The position numbers and the translations under genes are program-made. From contig JAQOTA010000046.1 of NCBI GenBank assembly GCA_029532415.1, forward strand, positions 620,001 through 684,000: 64,000 bases of DNA, given 5' to 3'. The notes under the pieces are model-generated. The model was given only the letters and a program-made list of their open reading frames with translations. It ran no database searches and was not told the DNA's origin. Below are positions 1 to 10,465 of this stretch, piece by piece. Source of the DNA: Marasmius tenuissimus (Eukaryota > Basidiomycota > Agaricomycetes > Agaricales > Marasmiaceae). Numbering within the stretch: the first letter of the stretch is position 1; every line of letters begins with the position of its first letter.

Positions 1-624
1 CTGTGACGAAGCTGCAACCAAACCGATGCACTCGGAGACCGAGGTTTTAAGACTTAAACGGTGACTGCTAACGCGCAACACAACACGGGACGTGGAGCAA
101 AATGACTGCTCAGGAATCAGAACACCAATGTAGATACTTGTGTTAAGTATCTAGAATTTAATACACACTATTGTAACATCAAAACTCGAGGCGGGAATCT
201 CAGACTTAGTCTCAGAACCACACAAGTGTTTGAAACAGAATTGGGACTCTTTATTATTATATAAGGAGTCAATGCTATCTACGAGAACAACAAGGGACTC
301 GAAGAATAACAGGATTGAAGGGAACAAAGAATTGTGCACAAAAAGTGCAAGGGAACAGCTATAGGGAAGGGAGAGATAAAGAGGGACAACTAAGGCTGTC
401 CAGAACTTGGGAAAATATAGGGAAAGAGAGCAGGGACAAAAGACAACACGGGAGGGGCACAAAATATCTAGACTGAGGATTTCGGGTGAAATCCTCAGTC
501 CTTTTATACATTCACACTATCTATTACACGGAGATCTCATACCTACGGTCCGGACATGGATAATAGATTTCTCGGAAAGGAAATTTGAACAGCTTTTGCG
601 CAGCAGCATGACACAAGAGAACAT
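1..624 (-). mobile_element. Probable LTR plus start of the body of a minus-strand LTR retrotransposon, running off the left edge
   Basis: Read on the minus strand, the segment has a TATA-like GTATAAAAGG near position 505 and an AATAAAG polyadenylation-type signal near 250. It ends in CAAGTATCTACA at position 129, giving a TG start when read on the plus strand. Immediately inside lies TTGGTGTTCTGATTCC, a plausible primer binding site, so bases 1-128 would be the untranslated leader of an element continuing left of the window. The outer boundary near 624 (TGTTCTC on the minus strand) is a guess, because the second LTR is not visible. No coding domain of this element is in view, so superfamily is not assigned. 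Bases 625-884 hold nothing I can identify. Confidence 0.4.
471..500. other. Perfect 12-bp hairpin
   Basis: GACTGAGGATTT (471-482) and AAATCCTCAGTC (489-500) are exact reverse complements around a six-base loop CGGGTG. It sits just downstream of the minus-strand TATA-like box of the putative LTR, so it would lie at the 5' end of the element's transcript. Confidence 0.8.
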
Positions 625-887
625 ACCATTTAGGACTATTGGGTCTTGAAGCCCTTAGATAAAGAATTAAATACTGCAGCGGGAGCAGGCTGTGCTTTGG
701 TGGATACTGTGAGAGAACAGGTAATGGGACTTGGGAATAAATCATTGAATAAGTGCGGAGCTGCGGTATTCATTGGTTTTGAAGCCCAGCGCCTGAAATT
801 ACCATGGGCGTCAGCCGGATCCACCTGGCCCGTTGATAACTCGGAAGTTCATGCGTCAGGGTATGGTCGATTTTCAACTCATGACAA

Positions 888-1046
888 TATCATTATATTC
901 GATTGTGTGTTGAAGATAGCAAAGTCAAATTGTTCTTCATTGAAGGAGTCTATAATCCCGCAGACATGTTTACAAAGAATCTTGGACATGAGAAGTTCTT
1001 ACGCTTCAGAGATCACCTTGGACTTGAATTCTATTTGTCCACTTGA
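888..1046 (+). pseudogene. Copia-family A remnant: C-terminal end of the RNase H domain of Pol
   Basis: This is only the last ~52 codons of a Ty1/copia Pol polyprotein. The frame starts with YHYIR and contains NPADMFTKNLGHEKF, then RFRDHLGLEFY, then a TGA at 1044-1046. The same tail is present at 4585-4760 on the minus strand and at the end of the larger copia element near 17086. NPADxxTK is the usual signature at the end of copia RNase H. The upstream Pol sequence is missing; the join to unrelated sequence lies near 885. A polypurine tract (AGGGGG) follows, directly before the 3' LTR at 1089. The product would be non-functional. Confidence 0.85.
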
Positions 1047-1088
1047 TTCGCTCAGATGCGCCTTTTAGCTGCACTTAGCAAGGGGGTG

Positions 1089-1409
1089 TGTTGAATCCAT
1101 GGACTATAATTAGATCCTGGTATATCCAAAGTCCCGGGTCATACTTCCCACCATTGTATTATGCGGGACAATGCATTTGCTATTGTTCTATTCTTCATTG
1201 TTCATTATGCTCATATGTACAATTTCTATTGTTGTCCCTATATGGTAGTTCTATTGTCTCTACATGTATATAAGCTCGTAGTTCTCTACCTGAATCTACA
1301 GTGTGCTTGAGCTTCTATGTCTTGCCTCTAACTCTCTAAACTCCTCTCTGGTAAGTAGTAGTATAGCCATGTTGTAGTCCTCTGCACTAGGCGTCATGCC
1401 GGCTCATCA
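1089..1409 (+). repeat. Copia-family A LTR (3' LTR of a truncated element)
   Basis: It begins TGTTGAATCC and ends GGCTCATCA, with a TATA-like TGTATATAAGC near 1265. It matches the LTRs at 4221-4542 (minus strand) and 9847-10168 nearly base for base. It follows a copia Pol tail and polypurine tract, so it is a 3' LTR. Confidence 0.9.
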
Positions 1410-1900
1410 ATGCAATACCCTAGGTGGGTTTTTGGCTCTGTCTGTGGCATCGGAGTAGACCATGATAGTAATAAGGGAGTCCCACACGGTAATATGTTGA
1501 CGGTTGACGCTGGGTGGCGAGAAAGAGAGTTGAAGCAAAGAGAAGGCCTAGCAAGTTGAAGCCACTGAAACAATACCGGCTACAAGGCCTGACTATTTAA
1601 TTGTTTGGGGCTTCACAGGTAATAAACGGGATTGTTGAGTGAAGCTAAGTAAGTATGTCAGCGTCTGGGATGTGATTGGCAAGGGCAATACTGAGCACTA
1701 GCAATAGGGAAAATTGGCAAGTAAAAAGGGTCCCAAAGGCCCATTGGCATCGTTGACACGAAAAATTCATCAAAAATTGTCAGAATAGCAAGCATGGCAC
1801 TAGAATAGGGCAAGCACCTACAGAAAGATCAGCTGTTAGTGAGCTTGATTTAACCATTCAAATATTCGGGGTTTTTCACTGCAGCGCTGTTGATGGGGTT
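1410..1900. repeat. Relic of the cassette: fragment of a seven-helix gene plus the B-block flank repeat
   Basis: Bases 1410-1500 contain ATGCAATACCCTA and a stretch like CACCATGATAGTNATAAG followed by GAGTCCCACACGG. Both occur in the last intron of the seven-helix genes on the minus strand (near 34680 and 34740). The following sequence matches a non-coding block, here called the B-block, that recurs at 24890-25640, 36510-37330 and 47690-48490. This means the copia LTR landed inside, or recombined with, a decayed cassette copy. Bases 1900-2230 show no feature I can support. Confidence 0.55.
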
Positions 1901-2231
1901 GTTGAGTGAAGAGTTTATGCATGTAGGCGGCAACATACAACCAACAACGGTTTTGCCCACTTTAGTAGCCCAGAATGGAACGTGCACTTACAATTGTAAT
2001 AATCACCGTTTCCTTCTGACCGCCATGATAAACAAGTATCACCCGGCATTTCTGTTCAAAGGTCGCCGGCCCTCTGCTCTGAATTGAGTATCTTGTATTC
2101 CGAATCTCGGATCATAGATTAAAGATACTCGGTCCACAAGAATTGACTTAGCACATGTCGTCATCTTTGGGGTGTACCATAACTGTAATGGAAGTGAATA
2201 GTTTGAAAGAATGAACGAGAGAATAGGTCAC

Positions 2232-3441
2232 CGACATTGTTACTCGTGAGACAATTCTATCACAAATTGAACTCGTCTGTCCCCAGAACTGACCCCAGAA
2301 TCTTCACGACTACTCGTAATCAACTCGACCGTCAAGTCGTGACTCATACGGTACCATAGTCCTTCCCCGACCGAACAAAGACTCCGAGGCGAGGAAACAG
2401 TTGATTGTGGAACATATGTTTTCACTGTCCGTAGCAGTAACAGTCCCATATATCCATCAGCTTTGCATGATTCGCGTGTAGAAATACAGTCTTTTGGGGT
2501 TCCTTGGACCACCTTAACACGGGAGGCTGCCGATTTTGTATAAAATGTTTTCTGGCCAAAACAAAAATTAGCGAGGTAGATCTAATGTATTTGCCCGTGG
2601 GATGCGCTACTTAGATTGGTAGATGGTGAGGTTGTCATTGTGAAATAAAATAATTTGTGCGGCGGTCCAAATGTCACGGAAAAGGGCTCCTTGGACCAGT
2701 GTGACCCGCGCCAGATGAAAGCGGCAAAGTGTCACACGCTGTCACGCTCTCCCTCATTTTCCTTTCTCCATCAGCCTTGAACGGTCTTGCGACCTTTAAC
2801 ATTGCTTAAGACCTCTGCTAGAAAAATTTTTGACTGCAATAAATAAGACTGGGAGTATACCATGACACACTGATCCCTCCATATTTGATTTTGCTACGTA
2901 AAACTCCCGCCGTGCGCAAAAAAGGCAGAATTTGTCCAATTTTTCCGACATTGTCGTCCATTGGCTTGATTTCTCCTACTCAAGAGCTGGCCGAACATGT
3001 ATTAGATGTATTGTAAGCCTCCCAAATGCTTGTATCCGGCACAATTGTGCAAGGGCAACTGATACATCCGAGTGGTCCAAGGAGCCCCAGTGGTCCAAGG
3101 AATCCCAAAAGACTGTACCCTTACGGATAATCCCCGTAAGACCATACGACTTCTATTTCAATGAACCTTTCAGGTAAAGAGATGTAATCCACAAGCGTGA
3201 GGCATGAGGGTGTAGATATATGAGCAGGAACCACATCAGCGTAGAGCATAACCGTCATCGGGACTATGGTTTCATTAAAGCTGAACTTGATAAACGGGCA
3301 AACTGCGAAAATTGAAGAGTGAGATAGAGAAAGCCGCGAAGGAAGCAGGGAGAAGTGCCATTTCTGCCAGTATATGTCGTTCGTCATCTCCTGCCCGAAG
3401 GCTAGGAAATAAATCATATCCAAATAGGCTGGGCCAATCAA
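2232..3441 (-). pseudogene. Possible decayed receptor-like single-pass protein gene interrupted by a TIR element
   Basis: On the minus strand the stretch 3441-3121 encodes FSNxTIV-like and DVVPAHIS segments that resemble the ectodomain of the receptor-like family whose best copy is at 55290-56310. It ends at a GTAAGG splice-donor-like site beside the TIR element at 2487-3115. On the far side, 2485-2240 continues as an open minus-strand frame ending in a TAA. No membrane segment is visible, and splice junctions cannot be fixed. The family assignment is weak and rests on short motifs. If right, the TIR element lies inside the former gene, probably in an intron. Confidence 0.25.
2487..3115. mobile_element. 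629-bp TIR element with TA target duplication (Tc1/mariner-type, non-autonomous)
   Basis: The left arm reads CAGTCTTTTGGGGTTCC and the right end is its inverted match, GGAATCCCAAAAGACTG. The terminal inverted repeat is about 25 bp with one or two mismatches. Both sides carry TA (2485-2486 and 3116-3117), the target duplication of Tc1/mariner elements, whose ends also often start CAGT. A second inverted pair, CTCCTTGGACC near 2688 and GGTCCAAGGAGCC near 3073, lies inside. There is no transposase-sized reading frame, so it would depend on a transposase elsewhere. Confidence 0.75.
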
Positions 3442-3479
3442 GTGCAGAATATCAAGGGGCAGAGAGTTGAGGGGGCATA

Positions 3480-3600
3480 CTAATTTGACGTACCATGTAG
3501 CGTACCGTAGCAGTGACGTACCAGTAGTGTACTAGTCGCGTACAAGGGGCGTATACGGTAGCGCACTAGTAGCCCACCGTCACAGACTTTTGTGTATTTA
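3480..3600. repeat. Cluster of GTACC/GTAGCGTACC motifs
   Basis: This short tract is saturated with variants of GACGTACC, GTAGCGTACC and GTGTACTAG. The opening AATTTGACGTACC is the reverse complement of a tract near 8850, and the same GGTACGCTAC core makes a longer array at 9513-9756. The function is unknown. Confidence 0.6.
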
Positions 3601-4220
3601 TCCTAGACACACGCCTCATCAATAGTACAGTCAGAACATGAGCCAACCATGCCCTCTCAGTGACGCACGAAATCTTAGTCCATCAAATCATTCGGAGTTA
3701 TCACCCGACTGATTTGTCCTCAACTCATTGAGCCCATATTCAACTTGTTTCTCTGGGTTGAGGACTTCAGTTCTTGTGTCAGATTCTCATTCTTAAATAC
3801 ATATCGTGGTGTTGATTTGAACTTGGGAAGATGAGAGAATAAACCCAACGGCAAGAAGGGAGAAAGGCTACATCAATTTGACTCCCCTAGGTCCCGACCT
3901 GATTTGATCTTGAAATTTTTGTTGCGCAGGTTTTTTGCTATCTTTTTGATTCTTTCCTTTTAACCCTGTCATGTTTAAAGGCCTGGTGAGTCGTACTACA
4001 TAGAGATTTTTGGATTTTATACTTAACTACCGATAGAAACAAGCAGTCAGCATGTTGTTCAGCTCGAGTGGCAAGACCACTGGGGCGGAGAATTCCTCAT
4101 ATTGACCACCAAGCACTCATTCTGCTCGAAGTTCTTGTGGATGATAGATAGAATGTCATCTGTAGAGAGCTCAGCAAGCATGACTACAGATGAACACTGA
4201 GTTTCAAACTTTGCATTACA
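3601..4220. other. No gene seen
   Basis: No reading frame with recognisable motifs, no repeat shared with the rest of the window and no RNA gene were found here. Confidence 0.5.
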
Positions 4221-4542
4221 TGATGAGCCGGCATGACGCCTAGAGCAGAGGACTACAACATTGCTTTACTACTACTTACCAGAGAGGAGTTTAGAGAGTT
4301 AGAGGCAAGACATAGAAGCTCAAGCACACTGTAGATTCAAATAGAGAACTACGAGCTTATATACATGTAGAGACAATAGTAAATACCATATAAGGACGAC
4401 AATAGAAATTGTACATATGAGCATAGTGAAAAATGAAGAATAGAACAATAGCAAATGCATTGTCCCGCATAATACAATGGCGGGAAGTATGAACCGGGAC
4501 GTTGGATATACTGGGATCTAATTATAGTCCACAGATTCAACA
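4221..4542 (-). repeat. Copia-family A LTR, minus orientation
   Basis: It starts TGATGAGCC and ends GATTCAACA on the plus strand, which is the reverse of the family A LTR. It is followed by CACCCCCT, the complement of the polypurine tract, and then by minus-strand Pol sequence, so it is the 3' LTR of the truncated element up to about 5985. Confidence 0.9.
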
Positions 4543-4584
4543 CACCCCCTCACTAAGTGCAGCTATAAAGTGCATCTGAGCGAA

Positions 4585-5976
4585 TCAAGTGGACAAATAG
4601 AATTCAAGTCCAAGGTGATCTCTGAAGCGTAAGAACTTCTCATGTCCAAGATTCTTTGTAAACATGTCTGCGGGATTATAGACTCCTTCAATAAAGAACA
4701 ATTTGACTTTGCCATCTTCAACACATGATCGAATATAATGATATCAAATATCGATGTGCTTGGTTCGGTGTTCTTGAACCGGATTAGATGCAATGAAGAT
4801 AGAGCCCTGATTGTCACCGCAGATTGGAATAGGACCTAAGTCGATTCCAAGTTCAGAGAGTAGCGATCTTATCCAGGAAGCTTGACGACTGCAATCTGAC
4901 AGTGCCATATACTCAGCCTCAGTGAAAGAAAGAGCTACAGTCTTCTGGGCGTGTGATTGCCACAAGAAGATGCCGCCTGCTAACTTGAAGAAGTAGCCAG
5001 CGATTGAATGGTGTTTGATAGGATCAGCAGCCCAATCTGAGTCACCATGGCAGACAAGTGAATAATCTGATGTGCCAGCTAGATAGCGGCAGATGTAAAG
5101 TGCTTTATCAAGGTGTTCCTTTGTTGGATTAGAAGAGAACTGGGAAAGCTTCGTAACTGCATAGGCAATATCAGGGCGTGTGCCCAGCATAATGTACAGA
5201 AGCGACCCAATCACAGACTGGAATCTGGAGCAAATGGCAGGATTGACTGGACCATTGTTGGGGGTTGGCACATAGCCAGCAGGTAAGGGTGTAACCAAGT
5301 CTGTCAGCAAGGGAACGTGCTCCACGGACATCATCAAATACTGACTGAGATGGCTTGAAGCCAGTGAAGGACTGCATGGCAGCTGGGTTCTTCTTGCCAG
5401 CTGGCTGAGGGACAGTGCTGTCGCAGGACTTGTCCCAGTGACCGGTGAAGTGAGCTGGGGGCGGTGATCCCATAGCGCGAACAGGAGGGGCGCTGGCAAT
5501 CTCAGTGCGCAAGGAGTTGTTGACCGCGTTCAATGCGATACGTTCCCTGCGGTCGGTCATTGAGGAATAAGGACAGATAGGAGCAGGGGAAGCTACGATG
5601 GATGCATAGGATGCGAGATGGGAGTGACCATGCGACTAATTGTTACCACTGTTGTTACCGCCGGCGTTGCTGGGACCCCGATGCTGGTTGATACTACTGC
5701 GGGTACCACGCTACTGCTGCTTCTTCTTCTTACTGTTATTCTGGTTCGAAGAAGGACGTTGCTGCTGCTGCTGCTGTGGTTGGCGCTGGCTTGAGTACTG
5801 TATTTCTCAGTCCAGTAAATAGTACGTATAGTGAGATCAGATAGCTCATTGAGTGTGGTTCCAATTGGCTGGGTAACAGTAACACTGGTAGTGGCTAGCA
5901 GACTACCAAAATTTAAGTTTGTGGGGACATCAGTACCTTCATTGATTGTCTGCCTTATACTCTCAACCAACATCAA
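4585..5976 (-). pseudogene. Copia-family A gag-pol remnant with internal deletion
   Basis: Reading on the minus strand from 5976 down: a Gag C-terminal region with a Gln-rich run and a Lys-rich stretch; a second Gag segment with RIALNAVNNSLRTEIAS and GARSLADRLG; then a direct jump to the last part of reverse transcriptase (PLPAGYVPTPNNGP, SVIGSLLYIMLGTRPDIAY) and RNase H (DSDWAADP, TEAEYMALSDCSRQ, ICGDNQG). The tail NPADMFTKNLGHEKF ends at a TGA near 4585. Protease, integrase and most of reverse transcriptase are gone. A TGA interrupts at HIDI-stop-YHYIR (near 4744), and several frame changes are needed. The order of the two Gag motifs differs from the family B element, so the piece is rearranged, not simply deleted. 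No 5' LTR is found. Confidence 0.8.
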
Positions 5977-6448
5977 GAATCAGTATGCACCTCCGATAGC
6001 TATCCTTGTGATGGGAGTCGTTGAAATTCCTCAAGATCTGGGAGGAAGGTGGTACAGTCAGCCCCCGCTCCAGATATTCCCATGAAGCGAGAACTGGGTG
6101 AGCGGAGACGGCGCCTGTGCAACTGGCGGGGCGCCAAATGACATCGCCTGCCCAACGCCATATCTTCCGGATGATTCGGTATCCCCCAGCAGATGCCTTG
6201 GCTCGTAATGACCATCAATGTATTGAATTCAACGATCATTTCGGGGCTGACAGGGTTGACGTGTACCATCCTCATTTGAGAATTCTCAGATCTATGTAGG
6301 TGATTCTGGGAAACCAATGTTTGATCAGTGAGGACAACCACATGAGAGGTTTGCATTTGAACCTCAAAAGAGCCATATAAATATCAAGCCGTATATGTCT
6401 TGCCTCAATCAATTCCCACTTTCCCGAGTACCTGGACGTTTCCCCACC

Positions 6449-8110
6449 ATGAAGTGCTTCCGGATCTCCCCGCAGCACTGCTTCGACATTCTCTCAGTAC
6501 CGTTTGTCAAGATCGGTGTGAGCCTGAGCTTGGCTCTGGAGATTGATTATCTTGACTAAACATTTTGTTTTTCCGCTCGATAGGTTGGCCTATTTTTATA
6601 TGTGAGCAGACTTCCCAAGAATCACAATGTTGATACTTGGCGTATCTGATATCTGACTTCATAGGAGTCTACACCGTTCTCTACACCCTCTGCATCTATA
6701 TCCTTGCCATGCACAAACGGAATCGCTACTGGGTACACGTCGTGTCGATTATGACGTTATACGTTGCTGCTACCGTTGAGGTCGGAATGAAGCTCACGCT
6801 CTATACAACGGATGCCCGGTACAACTTGATAAAATACACAGAACGCCTTCCATTGTCTGACAATGGTTGGAATGAATTACGTGACGAGGTTCTGGCGTTT
6901 AGCTTGTTGTGAGTGCAGTGGAGCTTTGCTGACTCGCTGGTTCTATAATGTTTCTCACTAGTGGCTTGATCTAACTTCCCTAAAAATACGGTTGGGCCTG
7001 CAAATAATCACGGGTGTCGCAAAGTAAGAAGCAGTCCTACATCTTGCCCTAAAAGTTGCTTACCATGAATTCTTTTTTCAAGCATTCTGACGGATTCTCC
7101 ACTTGTGAGCGATATTCAAGTGCAAAGCCCGAGGATTTACTAACTTGAAGGAGGCTATGGCGGTTCTACAAGACATGGGGACATGCTAGATTCCGTGTCA
7201 TGATATTACCTTGCATTGTCGTCGTTGTGGCTAATGGTAAGCTCCTGCACATTGGCCTGCACTGCAAAAGAATAACACACGTGGGCCTATGTTCGTTCCT
7301 TCAGTATACGGAAACATCAAGGCAAATTCCGGAATCGAGACTGTTCTTGATGATGACACCCAGTTAAAAATGCCACTGGTCCACTTTGCTATTTGCGCTC
7401 TTGTCAGCAACCTCCTTTTGACCAGTTTGATCGGTGAGCACTATGCTCATACGCCGGGTGCTTTTTTCTGATTTACCCCCAAAAAATGCGGCATCGCTGG
7501 AAGAATCTTTTATATTGCCTATCAAGTAGGAAAACACCTTCCGATCCGAGCAACTGTGCCTACGTTGTATAAAACTGTCCTCTCAGCAACGTAAGTCACC
7601 CACATATCATCGAGAACTGAATCCACAACTTGCTGATCATGTTCCTACACATTGTCCCTACATGTACTAGGTTGGAGTCAGGACTGATCTACCCTGTCGC
7701 GCTCATTATTTACACTGCCTGTGTGTTGGCCAACACCCAAGCAGAGAATAGTACAGCATATCCTCCTTGACTCGGAGTTTAGTAGCCACTGCAGTGTGGG
7801 ACTCATTTATAACTGTTATGGTGTGTTGTTATTCAAACTATCAAGTCATCCCAGAAAAAACTAACATCAATATTAGGGTATTGCATCAACTTTGATCTTT
7901 GTTCGTGTCTCACTCGGCATCGCCATACACGATGAGAAATCTTTCAAAGAAACTATTGTCAGGGAGTACAAGGCCACTCAAGAGCAGCCAAGCTTGCATA
8001 GTGTTATGGATATCCATGGGCAAGACTCCGATGATGCGGGAAGCGCACCGGAAACACTCAATGAAGATAAAGAAGCGCAGAAGAGTAAGCGGGACACTTC
8101 CCTCGGATAA
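6449..8110 (+). pseudogene. Seven-helix membrane protein gene, copy A (probably decayed)
   Basis: This is a paralogue of three minus-strand genes ending near 26077, 34437 and 45500. Exon 1 (6449-6517) gives MKCFRISPQHCFDILSVPF, followed by a tiny exon (6584-6601, VGLFLY). The next exon starts at 6665 with GVYTVLYTLCIYILAM and then VHVVSIMTLYVAATVEVGMK. Later exons give LGLQIITGVAK, WRFYKTWGHARFRVMILPC, MPLVHFAICALVSNLLLTSL, GRIFYIAYQV, LESGLIYPVALIIYTACV, and a last exon (7877-8110) with IASTLIFVRVSLGIAI and a charged tail. Seven hydrophobic segments can be counted. I know this type only as an uncharacterised agaricomycete membrane protein. Decay signs: the donor after exon 2 lacks a G present in copies B and C, and the exon near 7740-7790 has a frameshift before SLTRSLVATAVWDS. 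About 400 bp upstream are shared with copy D. Function unknown. Confidence 0.7.
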
Positions 8111-8149
8111 CTTGTATGAGATGTAGAGTGGGGAGCCGGCCCAGAGGTT

Positions 8150-8640
8150 TTGGTCTTCAAGGCCACAAGACAAGCCTTGGACAATAGGTTTGGGAACAAA
8201 AGATTGATTACAACTCTGACCATGTGTGATTTACTTGTATTTATACGTGAACACTGATCAATTCGTTACCTCGAGGTGATAAGGAGGAAGACAAGCAGGT
8301 CACGATTAGTGTGGATCACATTCTCCGCTCCATGAGTGGGTTGTTTTCTTCATTGGGCTGTGAGACCGAGAATCGAACCTTTTCAGCGGTTAGTTCCTTT
8401 CAAAAAGCAATGAAATATGCTCATTGTACATTGTGGATCCAGATTGAACCTGCAGTTTATTTTCCCTCAGGCCCTGAGTGTCTTGTCATTCTGCTCGGCT
8501 TTTGCTTCAGCCACGGCCACCGAGGGGTCTTATTAAACTACGACGTTCAACCTGGCCTTGTTATGCTCGGGGTTTGTTTACCTCTCAATCTTCCACTTTC
8601 CAATGCTCTCGTCCAAGCTTTGCCTTCGCTAATCCGGTGA
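8150..8640 (-). repeat. 3' flank of the seven-helix gene with an inverted R1 motif
   Basis: This is the same sequence that follows the seven-helix genes at 25640-26060, 33940-34400 and 45130-45470, here inverted with its gene. It includes the conserved motif GAAGCAAAAGCCGAGC, read on the minus strand near 8505, which also stands upstream of the Ser/Thr/Pro-rich genes. Confidence 0.7.
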
Positions 8641-9512
8641 TTTAAAAATAGCTCTATGGTCTACCCGACAATTCAATGCTGGCCGCAGAACTCCCAACTT
8701 CAAAACGATACCTGAATCGTCATTTCAAGCACACTAACGGCCGCGCATCTGTCTGCAGTTGCTTACTTGCTCTAGCTTTGTATTCTCAACTCTGGGCCTA
8801 TCTAAAGTAGCGTACCACACGTACAATACTGTATGCTAGTGGTACGCTAGTGGTACGTCAATTTCACATTTTGATGTGCAAGGTACGCTTATTGATGGAT
8901 CAGCACAGCCACCCACTCTGTGTGAACGTAGACGGTCTCTTGACACCTTGGGATACTTCTCCTCTTGGTTGATAGACAATCAAGCTCAATAATAGCTACT
9001 TTAGCTCATGGGATGTCACTTTGCTGCGAGCTTTGACAACAGTAAGCCTTCGGGAGGTACCAAAGTTTTACGCGTCTTCAATACGTCAGGGATAATGGGT
9101 GCGCAAAAATTGCTCGACTGATTATCTCAGCTGTCAATGGGTGTCGACACGCGCAAAACGGACCTCTCCATCGTTAAAAATTACCATCTGGTCCAATAGA
9201 GCAAAATTAACTCATAGACACCTCCCACAAACCTCATTCTCAAGAACCGGATTGTTTTCCCACAGTGGGCACCTCTCTTCAACACGCCTTTCAGGGTGGC
9301 TCATGTAAATGTAAGGCTGAGAGAGGTCGGAATACATGACTTGAGATGAATTCTGACTCTACTTGATAGGTACTTTGAGCCTCCCAAGCTGGTGAGAAGC
9401 TAGATCTATCGGAATGATTTGTTGATCAATGTCTCATCATTCATGCGACGTGTACGGTGTGAGCATAGCGAGCACAACCTCAATGTCAGTTCGCGGCCAT
9501 GAGTAATTGATA
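8641..9512. other. No gene; GTACC motif cluster at about 8805-8890
   Basis: I see no coding sequence. Bases 8805-8890 carry GTAGCGTACC, GGTACGCTAG and GGTACGTCAATTT, an inverted echo of the cluster at 3480-3600. Confidence 0.5.
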
Positions 9513-9756
9513 AGAGGTACACCACTGTAAATTATAAGTACACGGCTATGAGCACCATGTACACTAGGTACGCCAGTGCAAATACTGGGTACGCTACTTG
9601 AAACACTAGGGTACGCTACTTTGGCATCCGGTACGCTACTGTGAGGGTCAGGTACGCTACTCGGAACCCTAGGTACGCTACTTTGGAACATCAGGTACGC
9701 TACTCAGAGCAGTATGTATGCTACTTTGGCATTGGGTACACTACTCTGAACGTCAG
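9513..9756. repeat. Imperfect tandem array with a GGTACGCTACT core
   Basis: About ten units of 20-24 bp repeat the core GGTACGCTACTTTGG with drifting spacers. The edges are worn to GTACACCAC and GGTACACTACTC. The minus-strand reading frame over it is a shadow with repeated Ser-Val-Pro. The core is nearly the same as the motif clusters at 3480-3600 and 8805-8890. Confidence 0.85.
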
Positions 9757-9846
9757 TCTGAGTGTTAGATAGGCGAGTTCTAGGAGAGTGTATGTCAGTC
9801 GGGGCAGTCACCAATGAGATTTAGACTGGGAGAGATACATTTGTAA

Positions 9847-10168
9847 TGTTGAATCCGTGGACTATAATTAGATCCCGGTATATCCGAAGTCCCGGTTCAT
9901 ACTTCCCGCCATTGTATTATGCGGGACAATGCATTCGCTATTGTCTTATTCTTCATTGTTCACTATGCTCATATGTACAATTTCTATTGTCGTCCTTATA
10001 TGGTATTTACTATTGTCTCTACATGTATATAAGCTCGTAGTTCTCTATTTGAATCTACAGTGTGCTTGAGCTTCTACATCTTGCCTCTAACTCTCTAAAC
10101 TCCTCTCTGGTAAGTAGTAGTATAGCAATGTTGTAGTCCTCTGCTCTAGGCGTCATGCCGGCTCATCA
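9847..10168 (+). repeat. Copia-family A 5' LTR
   Basis: It begins TGTTGAATCC and ends CGGCTCATCA, with TGTATATAAGC near 10024. It is followed by a primer-binding-type sequence and gag, so it is the 5' LTR of a second family A element that is cut off at 11309. Confidence 0.92.
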
Positions 10169-10182
10169 GGTTATGGGCCCCG
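10169..10182 (+). promoter_or_regulatory. Putative primer binding site, half-tRNA type
   Basis: GGTTATGGGCCCC follows the LTR directly. Its reverse complement resembles the anticodon arm of initiator tRNA-Met (GGGCTCATAACC) with one mismatch. Drosophila copia is known to prime from an internally cleaved initiator tRNA-Met. The family B element has the same sequence after its 5' LTR at 11568. That this is the primer site is inferred. Confidence 0.55.
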
Positions 10183-10465
10183 GTTAGCCCGACTACAATG
10201 ACGAGCGCCTTGATGGCTGCTGTCAGCGATGAGTGCCCCTAGGCTGCTGTCATCAGCTAGCTAGGCTAGACCTGCATGTTGCCTTCGACCTCTTAATTGA
10301 GTGCTCAATCTATGGCATTGATGTACGTCCTTTGACGACATCGGATCTAAAGGATCCAATGCTCCTCGTTGAGCATAGCGCCTTGATGGCTGCTCCCTGT
10401 GTTGATTAGATGCATGCTGATGCTGTCTTTTCTAGATCCAACACCAAATGTAACCTCTTACTACC

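Noticed and set aside
5701..5800. Poly-Cys/poly-Leu plus-strand frame
   Set aside because: It is the antisense of the Gln- and Lys-rich end of copia Gag.
8362..8384. Reverse-strand GGTTCGATTC near the seven-helix flank
   Set aside because: The other three copies of this flank have diverged at exactly these bases, so it is not a conserved tRNA.
9437..9691. Ser-Val-Pro repeat protein
   Set aside because: The reading arises from the GGTACGCTACT DNA repeat, whose units change length and frame.
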